64,000 nt of DNA, taken from positions 372,001 to 436,000 of the forward strand of contig JACJYN010000006.1 of NCBI GenBank assembly GCA_020636095.1, read 5' to 3'. The DNA comes from Lewinellaceae bacterium. GTDB taxonomy: Bacteria; Bacteroidota; Bacteroidia; Chitinophagales; Saprospiraceae. The translations under genes were made by a program, and so were the position numbers. Under the pieces are notes generated by a model. The model had not been told where the DNA came from. It saw only the letters and a list, made by a program, of their open reading frames with translations, and did no database searches. The number at the start of each line of letters is the position of its first letter. Position 1 is the stretch's first letter. Below, one piece after another: positions 8,801-16,515 of this stretch.

Positions 8801-9319
8801 GATGCGGCGGGCAATACGCAGTCTGCCCAGGTGTCCATCCCGGAGCCGGATGAACTCAAGGCGGCACTGCGGCGGCTGCGCCCTACCAGCACGGGCAATG
8901 CGGATGGGCAGGCGAGTGTGAGCGCGAGCGGCGGCAAAGGACCTTATTCGTATCGATGGGACAACGGCGCGAATGGCGCCCAGGCAACCGGGCTGGTACC
9001 GGCAGCATATACATATATTTACCACGGTTACGGACGCCAATGGCTGTACTGCCACGGCTCGCGTGGATATTTCGGAAAACATACTGCCCCTGGCCGTTGC
9101 TGTGGAGCAAACGGCGGAGATAGCCTGCTTCGGCGGCAAAGGCGGGGCGCTACAGGTACAGCCCAGCGGCGGCAAAGGCCCCTTCCAGTACCAGTGGAGC
9201 CAGGCGGGGCTGAGCGGGCAATCGCCCACGGGCTTGCCAGCCGGGGACTACGCGGTCACGGTGACGGATGCGGCGGGCAATACGCAGTCTGCCCAGGTGT
9301 CCATCCCGGAGCCGGATGA
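5879..9319 (+). CDS. Large surface protein, upstream part: sensor-type propeller plus SprB-like repeats (frameshifted)
   Basis: Start chosen at MKKSLPLLLLALSTALAAQ, a clear signal peptide; the frame itself extends 9 codons further upstream. Residues about 30-290 hold repeats such as KWVGTADGLYKV, ELWLGTSQFGLYRF, QWVGTQDGVLF and VWVGTQDKGLYIVD, the blades of the two-component-regulator propeller (ligand-binding sensor) fold. From about residue 305 the protein is a chain of 70-80-residue SprB-like repeats (GGxxPYxYxWDNG, then VTVTDANGC). At about 9000 a copy of the repeat carries 7 extra nucleotides; after this the frame is out of register and ends at 9319 in unrelated sequence. The true protein almost certainly continues in the frame of the next entry and ends in an OmpA domain, about 2,000 residues in all. 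Confidence 0.8.
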   Translation: MKKSLPLLLLALSTALAAQEAPMEVYRGNAIKYSAIVFNFFVDEANNKWVGTADGLYKVHDPTLATRLELAGDEESLLRLPDGNQDIRWNKQSLIAITGDIFDRENYITTGHYDASKKELWLGTSQFGLYRFKVEPELELIEQQTIYNSKLKSDHINTVYIDAAGRQWVGTQDGVLFGEKGRWTLLQRGANIKAIAGKGLEIWLMTDSEVGPLDARQRWTPIELPRFKTEGRLRDITFDDKGSLWIASEIISRYNPESQEFTIFGPAQEYTSQFASCLAADRDNAVWVGTQDKGLYIVDKASALRVTVLADKEISCNGNGKDAALKVEVYGGQEPYSYQWSGGLAGAAPQNLAPGEYQVTVTDAKGKSKATKAIIEDKRIKAVAALQQPESGPGAADGSASVKVEGGTPPYIYGWDNGENAPRAVKLSAGQHNVTVTDQNGCQSVSSLSITQKLAELAANLSLAGEVKCAGGRTAILEVEASGGKEPYDFQWNQPGLAGARVKGLPAGEYSVTVSDAAGNSSVAQFTVSEPVVLTATARAIAPASTGNSDGQARVSAKGGTPGYLYEWDSGEKGENSDDLAAGAHTATVTDANGCTATARVDISENILPLAVAVEQTAEIACFGGKGGALQVQPSGGKGPFQYQWSQAGLSGQSPTGLPAGDYAVTVTDAAGNTQSAQVSIPEPDELKAAATAAAPASTGNADGQASVSASGGKGPYSYRWDNGANGAQATGLAPGGHTATVTDANGCTATARVDISENILPLAVAVEQTAEIACFGGKGGALQVQPSGGKGPFQYQWSQAGLSGQSPTGLPAGDYAVTVTDAAGNTQSAQVSIPEPDELKAAATAAAPASTGNADGQASVSASGGKGPYSYRWDNGANGAQATGLAPGGHTATVTDANGCTATARVDISENILPLAVAVEQTAEIACFGGKGGALQVQPSGGKGPFQYQWSQAGLSGQSPTGLPAGDYAVTVTDAAGNTQSAQVSIPEPDELKAALRRLRPTSTGNADGQASVSASGGKGPYSYRWDNGANGAQATGLVPAAYTYIYHGYGRQWLYCHGSRGYFGKHTAPGRCCGANGGDSLLRRQRRGATGTAQRRQRPLPVPVEPGGAERAIAHGLASRGLRGHGDGCGGQYAVCPGVHPGAG

Positions 9320-10770
9320 ACTCAAGGCGGCGGCCACGGCGGCCGCTCCGGCCAGCACGGGCAATGCGGATGGGCAGGCGAGTGTGAGCGCGAGCGGCGG
9401 CAAAGGCCCTTATTCGTATCGATGGGACAACGGCGCGAATGGCGCCCAGGCAACCGGGCTGGCCCCCGGCGGCCATACGGCCACGGTTACGGACGCCAAT
9501 GGCTGTACTGCCACGGCTCGTGTGGACATTTCGGAAAACATACTGCCCCTGGCCGTTGCTGTGGAGCAAACGGCGGAGATAGCCTGCTTCGGCGGCAAAG
9601 GCGGGGCGCTACAGGTACAGCCCAGCGGCGGCAAAGGCCCCTTCCAGTACCAGTGGAGCCAGGCGGGGCTGAGCGGGCAATCGCCCACGGGCTTGCCAGC
9701 CGGGGACTACGCGGTCACGGTGACGGATGCGGCGGGCAATACGCAGTCTGCCCAGGTGTCCATCCCGGAGCCGGATGAACTCAAGGCGGCGGCCACGGCG
9801 GCCGCTCCGGCCAGCACGGGCAATGCGGATGGGCAGGCGAGTGTGAGTGCGAGCGGCGGCAAAGGCCCTTATTCGTATCGATGGGACAACGGCGCGAATG
9901 GCGCCCAGGCAACCGGGCTGGCCCCCGGCGGCCATACGGCCACGGTTACGGACGCCAATGGCTGTAAGGCCACGGCTCGTGTGGACATTTCGGAAAACAT
10001 ACTGCCCCTGGCCGTTGCAGTGGAGCAAACGGCGGAGATAGCCTGCTTCGGCGGCAAAGGCGGGGCGCTACAGGTACAGCCCAGCGGCGGCAAAGGCCCC
10101 TTCCAGTACCAGTGGAGCCAGGCGGGGCTGAGCGGGCAATCGCCCACGGGCTTGCCAGCCGGGGACTACGCGGTCACGGTGACGGATGCGGCGGGCAATA
10201 CGCAGTCTGCCCAGGTGTCCATCCCGGAGCCGGATGAACTCAAGGCGGCGGCCACGGCTGCGGCAGGCGATGCCAGCCGGGCAACGCGGTGCACGGTGAC
10301 GGGCGGCAATGGCGGCGCCAATACGCAGCGGCGGCGGCGCGTTCCAGTGGAGCGGCGGCTGAGTCGCCCACTTATTCGGATGTATCGATGGGACATGAAC
10401 TCGGCGCGAATGGCGCCCAGGGGCAATGCGGATGGGCAGGCGAGTGTGAGCGCGAGCGGCGGCAAAGTACCTTATTCGTATCGATGGGACAACGGCGCGA
10501 ATGGCGCCCAGGCAACCAGGCTGGCAATGGTTACGGACGCCAATGGCTGTAAGGCTACGGCTCGCGTGGATATTTCGGAAAACATACTGCCCCTGGCCGT
10601 TGCTGTGGAGCAAACGGCGGAGATAGCCTGCTTCGGCGGCAAAGGCGGGGCGCTACAGGTACAGCCCAGCGGCGGCAAAGGCCCCTTCCAGTACCAGTGG
10701 AGCCAGGCGGGGCTGAGCGGGCAATCGCCCACGGGCTTGCCAGCCGGGGACTACGCGGTCACGGTGACGG
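7641..10770 (+). repeat. Near-identical 459-bp tandem coding repeats (about 6.5 copies)
   Basis: The marker CGGTTACGGACGCC recurs at 7641, 8100, 8559, 9025, 9484, 9943 and, in degraded form, about 10528. Spacing is exactly 459 bp, apart from one 466-bp and one 585-bp interval. Each 153-residue unit contains two SprB-like repeats. Copies differ at only a few bases, which implies recent amplification or gene conversion. The irregular intervals contain scrambled sequence (8870-9025 and 10255-10530). Confidence 0.9.
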
Positions 10771-11885
10771 ATGTAATGGGAACTGCCCAATCGGCTGCCT
10801 TTTCCATCCTTCAGCCACAGGTTTTAGAAGCGGCAGCAGAGGTGACCGCTCCGGCCAGCACCCACAATTCGGATGGCCAGGCTACTGTTAGCGCTACCGG
10901 TGGTAGTGCTCCCTATACCTATCGGTGGGACAACGGAGAGGCGGTTGCCAATGCTATGGCTCTTGCTCCCGGCGCCAGGAGCGTAACGGTGACGGATGCC
11001 AGAGGCTGTACGGCTACGGCCAGCGTGGAGGTTTCTGAGAACATCCTGCCCTTGGCGGCTACAATCCGGGAGACGGCCGAGGTCAGATGTTTTGGGGAGT
11101 CAACCGCCGCCATAGAGGTAGCGGTGAAGGGCGGCAAAGGCCCTTTTCAGTTTCAGTGGAGTGATAGCAAAATCAGTGGTGAATCCACCACCGGGCTGCC
11201 GGCCGGCGAGTATGTGGTGACGGTAACAGATGCAATGGGCACTGCCCAAACCGCCCGGATCACTATCCGGCAACCCGAGGCACTGGAAGCCAGCATCGTT
11301 GAAAAAGAGCCGGCATTCAGCGATTCCAGCAATGATGGCAAAGCCATTGCGAAGGCCACCGGCGGAAACGGCAATTACACCTTCCAATGGGATAACGGTG
11401 AATCCGGCGCCAAAGTTGAAGCCCTTTCTCTGGGCCAGCATGGCCTTACGGTAACGGATAGCAAGGGTTGTACCGCCACGACTACCTTTGAGATCACAGA
11501 GCGCATCATGAAAGAGCTGGCTTCCGGTGCGGTGCGCAGCGGGCAGACCATCCAGATGCAGAAGCTGCAATTTGAGGCCGACAGCACGAATGTTACGGAA
11601 GAAAACCGGCCCATTCTGGATGAGATTTACGTATTCCTGAAAGACAACCCTTCCATTGTAGTGGAGATCGGCGGACATACCAACAACCTGCCGCCTCCGG
11701 ATTACTGTGATCAGTTGTCGACCGCCCGCGCCCGCGCAGTTGCGGAGTACCTGATCCAGCAAGGCATCGATCCGGAGCGGGTGTTTTACAAAGGATACGG
11801 CAAGCGGCAGCCCCTGTTTTCCAATGGCACTGAGGATGGACGAAGGCGCAATCAGCGGGTGGAGGTGAAAATACTAAGGCTATAA
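8973..11885 (+). CDS. Large surface protein, downstream part: SprB-like repeats and C-terminal OmpA domain
   Basis: This is the continuation of the gene starting at 5879, in the frame restored after the 7-nt irregularity near 9000; the ATG at 8973 is probably not a real start. It contains about ten more SprB-like repeats. It then ends with an OmpA/MotB peptidoglycan-binding domain (about the last 115 residues: IQMQKLQFEADSTNV, VVEIGGHTNNLPP, LSTARARAVAEYLI, VFYKGYGKRQPL, GRRRNQRVEVKI). The domain order suggests an outer-surface or periplasm-spanning structure held to the cell wall at its C-terminus. In 10255-10440 the repeat is replaced by a jumbled mosaic of its own fragments, still in frame. 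A stop directly follows the OmpA domain; no T9SS tail is present. Confidence 0.8.
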   Translation: MAPRQPGWYRQHIHIFTTVTDANGCTATARVDISENILPLAVAVEQTAEIACFGGKGGALQVQPSGGKGPFQYQWSQAGLSGQSPTGLPAGDYAVTVTDAAGNTQSAQVSIPEPDELKAAATAAAPASTGNADGQASVSASGGKGPYSYRWDNGANGAQATGLAPGGHTATVTDANGCTATARVDISENILPLAVAVEQTAEIACFGGKGGALQVQPSGGKGPFQYQWSQAGLSGQSPTGLPAGDYAVTVTDAAGNTQSAQVSIPEPDELKAAATAAAPASTGNADGQASVSASGGKGPYSYRWDNGANGAQATGLAPGGHTATVTDANGCKATARVDISENILPLAVAVEQTAEIACFGGKGGALQVQPSGGKGPFQYQWSQAGLSGQSPTGLPAGDYAVTVTDAAGNTQSAQVSIPEPDELKAAATAAAGDASRATRCTVTGGNGGANTQRRRRVPVERRLSRPLIRMYRWDMNSARMAPRGNADGQASVSASGGKVPYSYRWDNGANGAQATRLAMVTDANGCKATARVDISENILPLAVAVEQTAEIACFGGKGGALQVQPSGGKGPFQYQWSQAGLSGQSPTGLPAGDYAVTVTDVMGTAQSAAFSILQPQVLEAAAEVTAPASTHNSDGQATVSATGGSAPYTYRWDNGEAVANAMALAPGARSVTVTDARGCTATASVEVSENILPLAATIRETAEVRCFGESTAAIEVAVKGGKGPFQFQWSDSKISGESTTGLPAGEYVVTVTDAMGTAQTARITIRQPEALEASIVEKEPAFSDSSNDGKAIAKATGGNGNYTFQWDNGESGAKVEALSLGQHGLTVTDSKGCTATTTFEITERIMKELASGAVRSGQTIQMQKLQFEADSTNVTEENRPILDEIYVFLKDNPSIVVEIGGHTNNLPPPDYCDQLSTARARAVAEYLIQQGIDPERVFYKGYGKRQPLFSNGTEDGRRRNQRVEVKILRL

Positions 11886-12022
11886 GTAAGACCGGCCGAA
11901 CCCCATCCGGCATTCGTCTGAAAATCTGGATTCTTAAGTATAAGCAGAACAACTTGCTGAGCGTTACCGTTAACAAAATCAGAGGCGGTATCCTTTATTC
12001 TAAGTAAAATCAACCTACTACC

Positions 12023-12406
12023 ATGCAAGAACCTCTTGATTCTCACGAAACCAGAGAAGGGCTCATTCCCGATAAGGACGAATTGATGTGGTCCACTTTT
12101 GCCCACCTGGGTTTTATTGCCGGGCTGGTTATTCCTTTTGGCAATGTTATAACGCCCCTGGTCATCTGGCTCGTTTTTAAAGACCGCTCTTCCTACGTGG
12201 ACTACCACGGAAAGGAAGCGCTCAATTTTCAGATAACCGCAACGCTCGCTATGATCGCCAGCGGCATCCTGATCCTCCTGATCATCGGCATTTTCCTTTT
12301 GATCGGCGTAGTGCTCCTGGCCCTGGTATTTTCGATAGTAGCTGCCACCAAGGCCAATAATGGCGAATACTACGAATACCCCTTCACTATCCGCTTTATC
12401 CGATAA
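12023..12406 (+). CDS. DUF4870 (Tic20-like) membrane protein
   Basis: A 127-residue protein with three hydrophobic segments (FAHLGFIAGLVIPFGNVI; ITPLVIWLVFK; a long one about residues 74-112). Between the second and third lies the typical DUF4870 sequence FKDRSSYVDYHGKEALNFQ. The family has three or four helices and is of unknown function. Lone gene, followed by a long inverted repeat that may end its transcript. Confidence 0.85.
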   Translation: MQEPLDSHETREGLIPDKDELMWSTFAHLGFIAGLVIPFGNVITPLVIWLVFKDRSSYVDYHGKEALNFQITATLAMIASGILILLIIGIFLLIGVVLLALVFSIVAATKANNGEYYEYPFTIRFIR

Positions 12407-12420
12407 GGCGGTTGCTTTTT

Positions 12421-12486
12421 GCCGGCCCAGACAACTGAGGCGCATTCCACGTGCAAGCCGGCCTTAGTTGTCTGGGCCGGCAAACA
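12421..12486. repeat. Long perfect inverted repeat
   Basis: TGCCGGCCCAGACAACT and AGTTGTCTGGGCCGGCA form a perfect stem of about 17 bp around a 27-nt spacer. The left arm follows a short T run. It may act as a transcript end for the DUF4870 gene or be a tiny mobile palindrome; there are no T residues after the stem, so it is not a classical terminator. Confidence 0.6.
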
Positions 12487-12497
12487 ACAAAGCCGGA

Positions 12498-13535
12498 ATG
12501 ATTACCTGGTTAAATGCATGCTTTAGTCCTGATCTTTTTCCGGCGGCGCCCATACGGGTGTGTGTCCTCCTCTTCCTTTTTGCCTCCTGCTCCCGTCCTG
12601 AACCTGAAATCGGTTTTTACTACTGGAAATCCACGTTCAAGCTGACGGAAACAGAGCAGCAGGCGCTGGACACCCTGCTGGTAAAGCGCCTTTACGTCAA
12701 ATTCCTGGATGTGGATGTAGAGGCGGGGGCTGCTGTGCCCAAAGCGCCGATCCGTTTTCCGCAAGGCGTTCCGGCAGGTTACCAGATTGTGCCCTGCGTT
12801 TTTATTACCAACCGCACCTTTCAGGAAAAACAGAACCCTGAGGCGTTGGCGGAAAAGGTATGGGATTTTTTACAGCAGGCCAACACCCGTTATGGCCTGC
12901 AGCCGGATGAATACCAGTTTGATTGTGACTGGAGCCCATCCACCCGGCAGGCCTATTTTACGTTTCTCCAACGCATCAACCGGCTGAACAGTGGAGCCTC
13001 CATTTCCGCCACCATCCGCCTGCACCAGTACCGTGACCCGGGCCGAACCGGGGTGCCGCCGGTGGACAAGGGCACGCTGATGTATTACAATATGGGTGAT
13101 ATTGAAAACGTTCAGGAAACCAACAGCCTTCTAAACAACGAAAAGGGCTTTGCGTATCTGGCGGACTCAGCCTATCCCCTCCCGTTGGATGTGGCGTTGC
13201 CCATTTTTTCCTGGGCCCTGGCTTATCGCCTGGGCGATCTGGCTATGATCATCAACCTGGCGGACCAGAAGTTGCTGGATAACGAACCGCACCTGGAAAA
13301 AATAAGTAGTGTGGTGTACCGGGTAAAAGAAAACTTTTATTTTGAGGGGTATTATCTCAACGAAGGAGACCTACTGCGCTTTGAATACCCCGACAAGCAG
13401 CGCCTTGAAGAAGCGGCGAGCCGGCTCCGAAAAATCAAAAGTAAAAGTGGCAACATCCTCTTTTTTCACCTTGACGAACCATTCATTCAAAATTACCCGC
13501 CCGGTTTTATTCGCCACCTTGCTGGCTATTTTTAG
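12498..13535 (+). CDS. Lipoprotein of unknown function, possible TIM-barrel (glycoside hydrolase-like) fold
   Basis: 345 residues from the ATG at 12498. The hydrophobic segment VCVLLFLFASC gives a lipobox cysteine, so it is an envelope lipoprotein. Segments run FYYWKSTFKLT, RLYVKFLDVDV, YQFDCDWSPSTRQAYFTFLQ, SATIRLHQYRDPGRTG, LMYYNMGDIEN, LPIFSWALAY: an alternating strand/helix pattern with acidic residues at strand ends (FDCDW), as in TIM-barrel hydrolases, but I cannot name a family. The 3' end overlaps the start region of the next gene by up to 65 nt, and the two probably form a conserved pair. Confidence 0.65.
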   Translation: MITWLNACFSPDLFPAAPIRVCVLLFLFASCSRPEPEIGFYYWKSTFKLTETEQQALDTLLVKRLYVKFLDVDVEAGAAVPKAPIRFPQGVPAGYQIVPCVFITNRTFQEKQNPEALAEKVWDFLQQANTRYGLQPDEYQFDCDWSPSTRQAYFTFLQRINRLNSGASISATIRLHQYRDPGRTGVPPVDKGTLMYYNMGDIENVQETNSLLNNEKGFAYLADSAYPLPLDVALPIFSWALAYRLGDLAMIINLADQKLLDNEPHLEKISSVVYRVKENFYFEGYYLNEGDLLRFEYPDKQRLEEAASRLRKIKSKSGNILFFHLDEPFIQNYPPGFIRHLAGYF

Positions 13536-15822
13536 CAGCCTGGCGCTACCCCGGCAAGCTGAGGCATGCGGGCCCATTGACAATTCCTATCATTATTTCA
13601 ACCTGTTTGTTCCGGAATGGTTGTTTGGCCAGGAATACAGCCCCGTTTTTTATACCACCAGCGAATATGGCAGTATTTGGAGCAGCCCCGATTACAGTGG
13701 CGATAACCTGGCATCCTGGATGTCCTTCTTTCGCAAAGGCGTGAACCGGGAGGCGCTGGAGCGGGTACTGACCGGCCGTTATACCCAAAAATACGGCACG
13801 GTAGAACGGGATGAACTGATCCGTTCCGTCCTTTTCCAGGGCTCCAAATTGCCTGCCGGGCAGGTGAAGGCCAGCCAGGATTACCTGCTGATGGCGCTGG
13901 AGATCGAAAAACTGGCGAATAAAGCCGGGCAACAGTGGTCTTACGAGCCCGATACGATGAGCCAGGAAGAAGCCACTATATTGACCGGCCGGCTGGAAGC
14001 CGCGCTGAAAAAGGAACGGCTCCCTTTTCTCCGCGAACGTTATGCTTTTCAGCTGGTCAAGAGTTACCGTTACAATGGGCAGCCGGAGCAGGCCATCGCT
14101 GCGTTTAATACCTACTTCCGGAGCGATAAAACGGAAAAAAGCCTCATCTATTACTGGGCGCTCGACCACCTGGCGGGGCTGCAGCTTGAGCAAGGCGCCA
14201 AGGGAGAGGGGTATTACAACTTTCTCACCGTTTTCAAGCAATGCCGCAGCCGCCGGCACAGCGCCTACTACAGCTTTGCCATTCCTTCCGAAAAGGAATG
14301 GGAAGCCACCTATGCGCTTTGTGAAAATCCGGAAGATAAAGCACTGATGCACTTCCTGCGAGGAAGCAAAGACGGCGTGCTCGGCCTCAGCGATGGCGAA
14401 CAGATATTCAGCCTGGTTGGCAATCACGAATGGCTGCGCCTGCTCGTGGCCCGGGAGATCAATAAACTGGAGAGCCTCAACCTGTCCTATTTCAGTGACG
14501 AGCCCATCGGCCAGCTATTTCAAAGCCTGGAGGCCAATGGCAACCTGCTCAAAAACCGGGAGCATGCCGAATATGCCGGCCGCCTGCTGCAGTTCGCTTC
14601 TACGCTCTATTACAACTATCGAAGCGATCCTTTCTGGGGCGCCACGAAAGCCTATCTGGAATTTTTGCTCGGCCGCTTCGATGCTGCGAGGATTACGCTG
14701 TCTGAAAATAAGGATAGTAAGGGGCCTTACGAAAAAATAAATCGGGAGATCAAACTGGCCATTTTCCTCTTTGAGCGGGAACAATTTTCGGCAGCGGAAG
14801 AAGGCCATATTGCCCAGGAGATCGTCGACATTTTCGACGATGGCAAGGCTACTTTCTACACCGACAGAAACAACGAGGAGTTCATTCTCGACCTGCTGGC
14901 GTACAAAGCCCGGCAGCGCGGCGACCTGCTTATGGCAGGCCTCCTTGGGCGGAGCCTGCTGTCCGATTTTAAAGTGGATCCGGGAATGAGCAGAGTCGAT
15001 TCCCTGCTGGACTTTATCCGTCAACCTGCGCATACCGGACTGGAACTGCTGGCCATGAAACACTATGTTGGCGACCGGAAGGAGTGGCAGGCCTATCGCG
15101 AAGATCCGGGCGCCCTGCTCCGGGAGCTGGAGTTTGCGGTGCTGGACATCAAAGGCACCCTGCTGATGCGCGAGCCCGCCCGCCTGGAGGAAGCACTGGC
15201 CCTCTTTGAATCGCTGCCCGACAGTGCCGGTTACGATTTCCCTTTGCAAAACAACCCGTTCAATATGGGCATTCACGACTGCGTATGGGATTGCCCGCCT
15301 CGAACCCGTACGAGCTACACCCGCAACACCTTCGTGAAAAAACTGATCGAGATTCGCGATATCGCTATTAAAACCGGTAGCGCCACCGACTACTACCTGC
15401 TCGGCAATGCCTATTACAACATGTCCTATTTCGGGCCGGCCTATTACCTGATGAACTACTTCCGCAGTGGTTCTTATTTCTCCGGATACTCGGACAATAC
15501 CCAGGCGCTGGAATTTTATGAGAAAGCCATTCAGTACGCGCCGGACCGGGAGGCGGCGGCCAGAGCCTGCTTCATGGCTGCCAAGGCGGAACAGAACCTG
15601 TTCTTTCAATACATGACCGAAAACCGGCCGGATGATGGCTACTGGTGGGGCAAGTATACCATCGATGACTGGAATTCCGATGCCTATGCTCAGTTTCAGC
15701 AAGACATTCAGGACCAGGGCTACCGGAAATACTTTGAGCGCCTTCGCAAGGAGTATAAGGATACGGATTACTACCAGCGAGCCATCCGGGAGTGTAAATA
15801 TTTGGAGTATTATGCGCGGTGA
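13471..15822 (+). CDS. Secreted TPR-like repeat protein, partner of the preceding lipoprotein
   Basis: About 783 residues if the TTG at 13471 is the start; an in-frame ATG at 13342 would add 43 residues that do not look like a signal peptide. From TTG the protein begins MTNHSFKITRPVLFATLLAI and is cleaved near LPRQAEA, giving a mature N-terminus CGPIDNSYHYF. The rest is helical-repeat sequence with TPR spacing, for example YRYNGQPEQAIAAFNTYF, LLGNAYYNMSYFGPAYYLMN and ALEFYEKAIQYAPDREAAAR near the end, with many aromatic residues. No catalytic motif is seen. The overlap with the upstream lipoprotein gene implies joint expression; a shared envelope role is inferred. Confidence 0.7.
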   Translation: MTNHSFKITRPVLFATLLAIFSSLALPRQAEACGPIDNSYHYFNLFVPEWLFGQEYSPVFYTTSEYGSIWSSPDYSGDNLASWMSFFRKGVNREALERVLTGRYTQKYGTVERDELIRSVLFQGSKLPAGQVKASQDYLLMALEIEKLANKAGQQWSYEPDTMSQEEATILTGRLEAALKKERLPFLRERYAFQLVKSYRYNGQPEQAIAAFNTYFRSDKTEKSLIYYWALDHLAGLQLEQGAKGEGYYNFLTVFKQCRSRRHSAYYSFAIPSEKEWEATYALCENPEDKALMHFLRGSKDGVLGLSDGEQIFSLVGNHEWLRLLVAREINKLESLNLSYFSDEPIGQLFQSLEANGNLLKNREHAEYAGRLLQFASTLYYNYRSDPFWGATKAYLEFLLGRFDAARITLSENKDSKGPYEKINREIKLAIFLFEREQFSAAEEGHIAQEIVDIFDDGKATFYTDRNNEEFILDLLAYKARQRGDLLMAGLLGRSLLSDFKVDPGMSRVDSLLDFIRQPAHTGLELLAMKHYVGDRKEWQAYREDPGALLRELEFAVLDIKGTLLMREPARLEEALALFESLPDSAGYDFPLQNNPFNMGIHDCVWDCPPRTRTSYTRNTFVKKLIEIRDIAIKTGSATDYYLLGNAYYNMSYFGPAYYLMNYFRSGSYFSGYSDNTQALEFYEKAIQYAPDREAAARACFMAAKAEQNLFFQYMTENRPDDGYWWGKYTIDDWNSDAYAQFQQDIQDQGYRKYFERLRKEYKDTDYYQRAIRECKYLEYYAR

Positions 15823-15847
15823 ACCCTTCTTATACTGGACGGAAAAC

Positions 15848-15958
15848 GTGTGTCTAACAAATTGCACTTTTTGCTTGGCAGTGGATTGGTAAGCCCGCAG
15901 CAAAGCGAAGGGATTGCTAAGCCTTTCAGAGTCTGACTTTGCAATTTGTTATACACAC
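15848..15958. mobile_element. Small palindromic element with near-perfect target duplication
   Basis: Ends GTGTGTCTAACAAATTGCA and TGCAATTTGTTATACACAC are inverted copies with one mismatch and one indel. The flanks read CGGAAAAC on the left and CGGAAAAA on the right, a 7-of-8 direct repeat typical of target duplication. The 111-bp interior has no gene. It sits just after the stop of the TPR-like gene. Confidence 0.7.
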
Positions 15959-16032
15959 CGGAAAAACCACCCGTGGGGCAGTATAAAAGATTTTCCATAA
16001 ATTGGGGCAGCAATACTCAAGAAGAACTTAAA

Positions 16033-16443
16033 ATGGACGAACAACGTATCTACAAACAAGCTAAACAAAAGGTCGAGAAAAAGAAGGGCTTTTACAAGCA
16101 CCTCAGCGCATTCATTGCGGTGGGTTTCTTTTTTGTGGCCATGAATGTGGCCACCTTTTTCAATGGAGATGCAGATGCTCCCCACCTCTGGTTTTTCTAC
16201 CCAATGCTGCCCTGGAGTATCGGCTTGTTGATCCATTACTTCAGTATCTTTGGCTTGCCGGGCTCCAATGCGCTTTCCGAAAAGTGGGAAGAGGAAGAGC
16301 TGGCCAAAGAGCTCGCCCGCCTGCGGCGGATGCAGCAGGGCCGGCTGGGAGCGCCGGCTGAGCCGGAAGAAGGGCTGGATTTGAAGGAGCTGGAGAAGGA
16401 GAAGGAGGCCCGGACGAATTGGGAGGAGGAGGATTTGGTGTAA
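16033..16443 (+). CDS. 2TM-domain membrane protein
   Basis: A 136-residue protein. The start at 16033 gives MDEQRIYKQAKQKVEKKKGF, then two hydrophobic helices (HLSAFIAVGFFFVAMNVATFF and FFYPMLPWSIGLLIHYF) and a charged tail that is probably a coiled coil (EKWEEEELAKELARLRRMQQ and EKEKEAR). The arrangement matches the small 2TM domain of Bacteroidota, also found in some histidine kinases. Role unknown; probably inner membrane. Confidence 0.75.
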   Translation: MDEQRIYKQAKQKVEKKKGFYKHLSAFIAVGFFFVAMNVATFFNGDADAPHLWFFYPMLPWSIGLLIHYFSIFGLPGSNALSEKWEEEELAKELARLRRMQQGRLGAPAEPEEGLDLKELEKEKEARTNWEEEDLV

Positions 16444-16515
16444 AAAAATGGGCGTGTTCGGAATTTGGAATTCGCTTAAAGACACAGAAAATTGAACTAT
16501 CCCAGAAAACATTCT

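Noticed and set aside
7573..10732. Many open frames in other frames across the SprB repeats
   Set aside because: They recur every 459 bp because the DNA repeats itself; none has its own start context or protein-like conservation.
7641..10770. Possible CRISPR array
   Set aside because: The period is 459 bp, the repeat is coding and there are no short unique spacers. The hexamer array at 46553 and the heptamers at 19400 also lack spacers.
14515..15903. 462-codon minus-strand open frame
   Set aside because: Antisense to the TPR-like gene, with no domain-like features; a by-product of codon bias in GC-rich genes.
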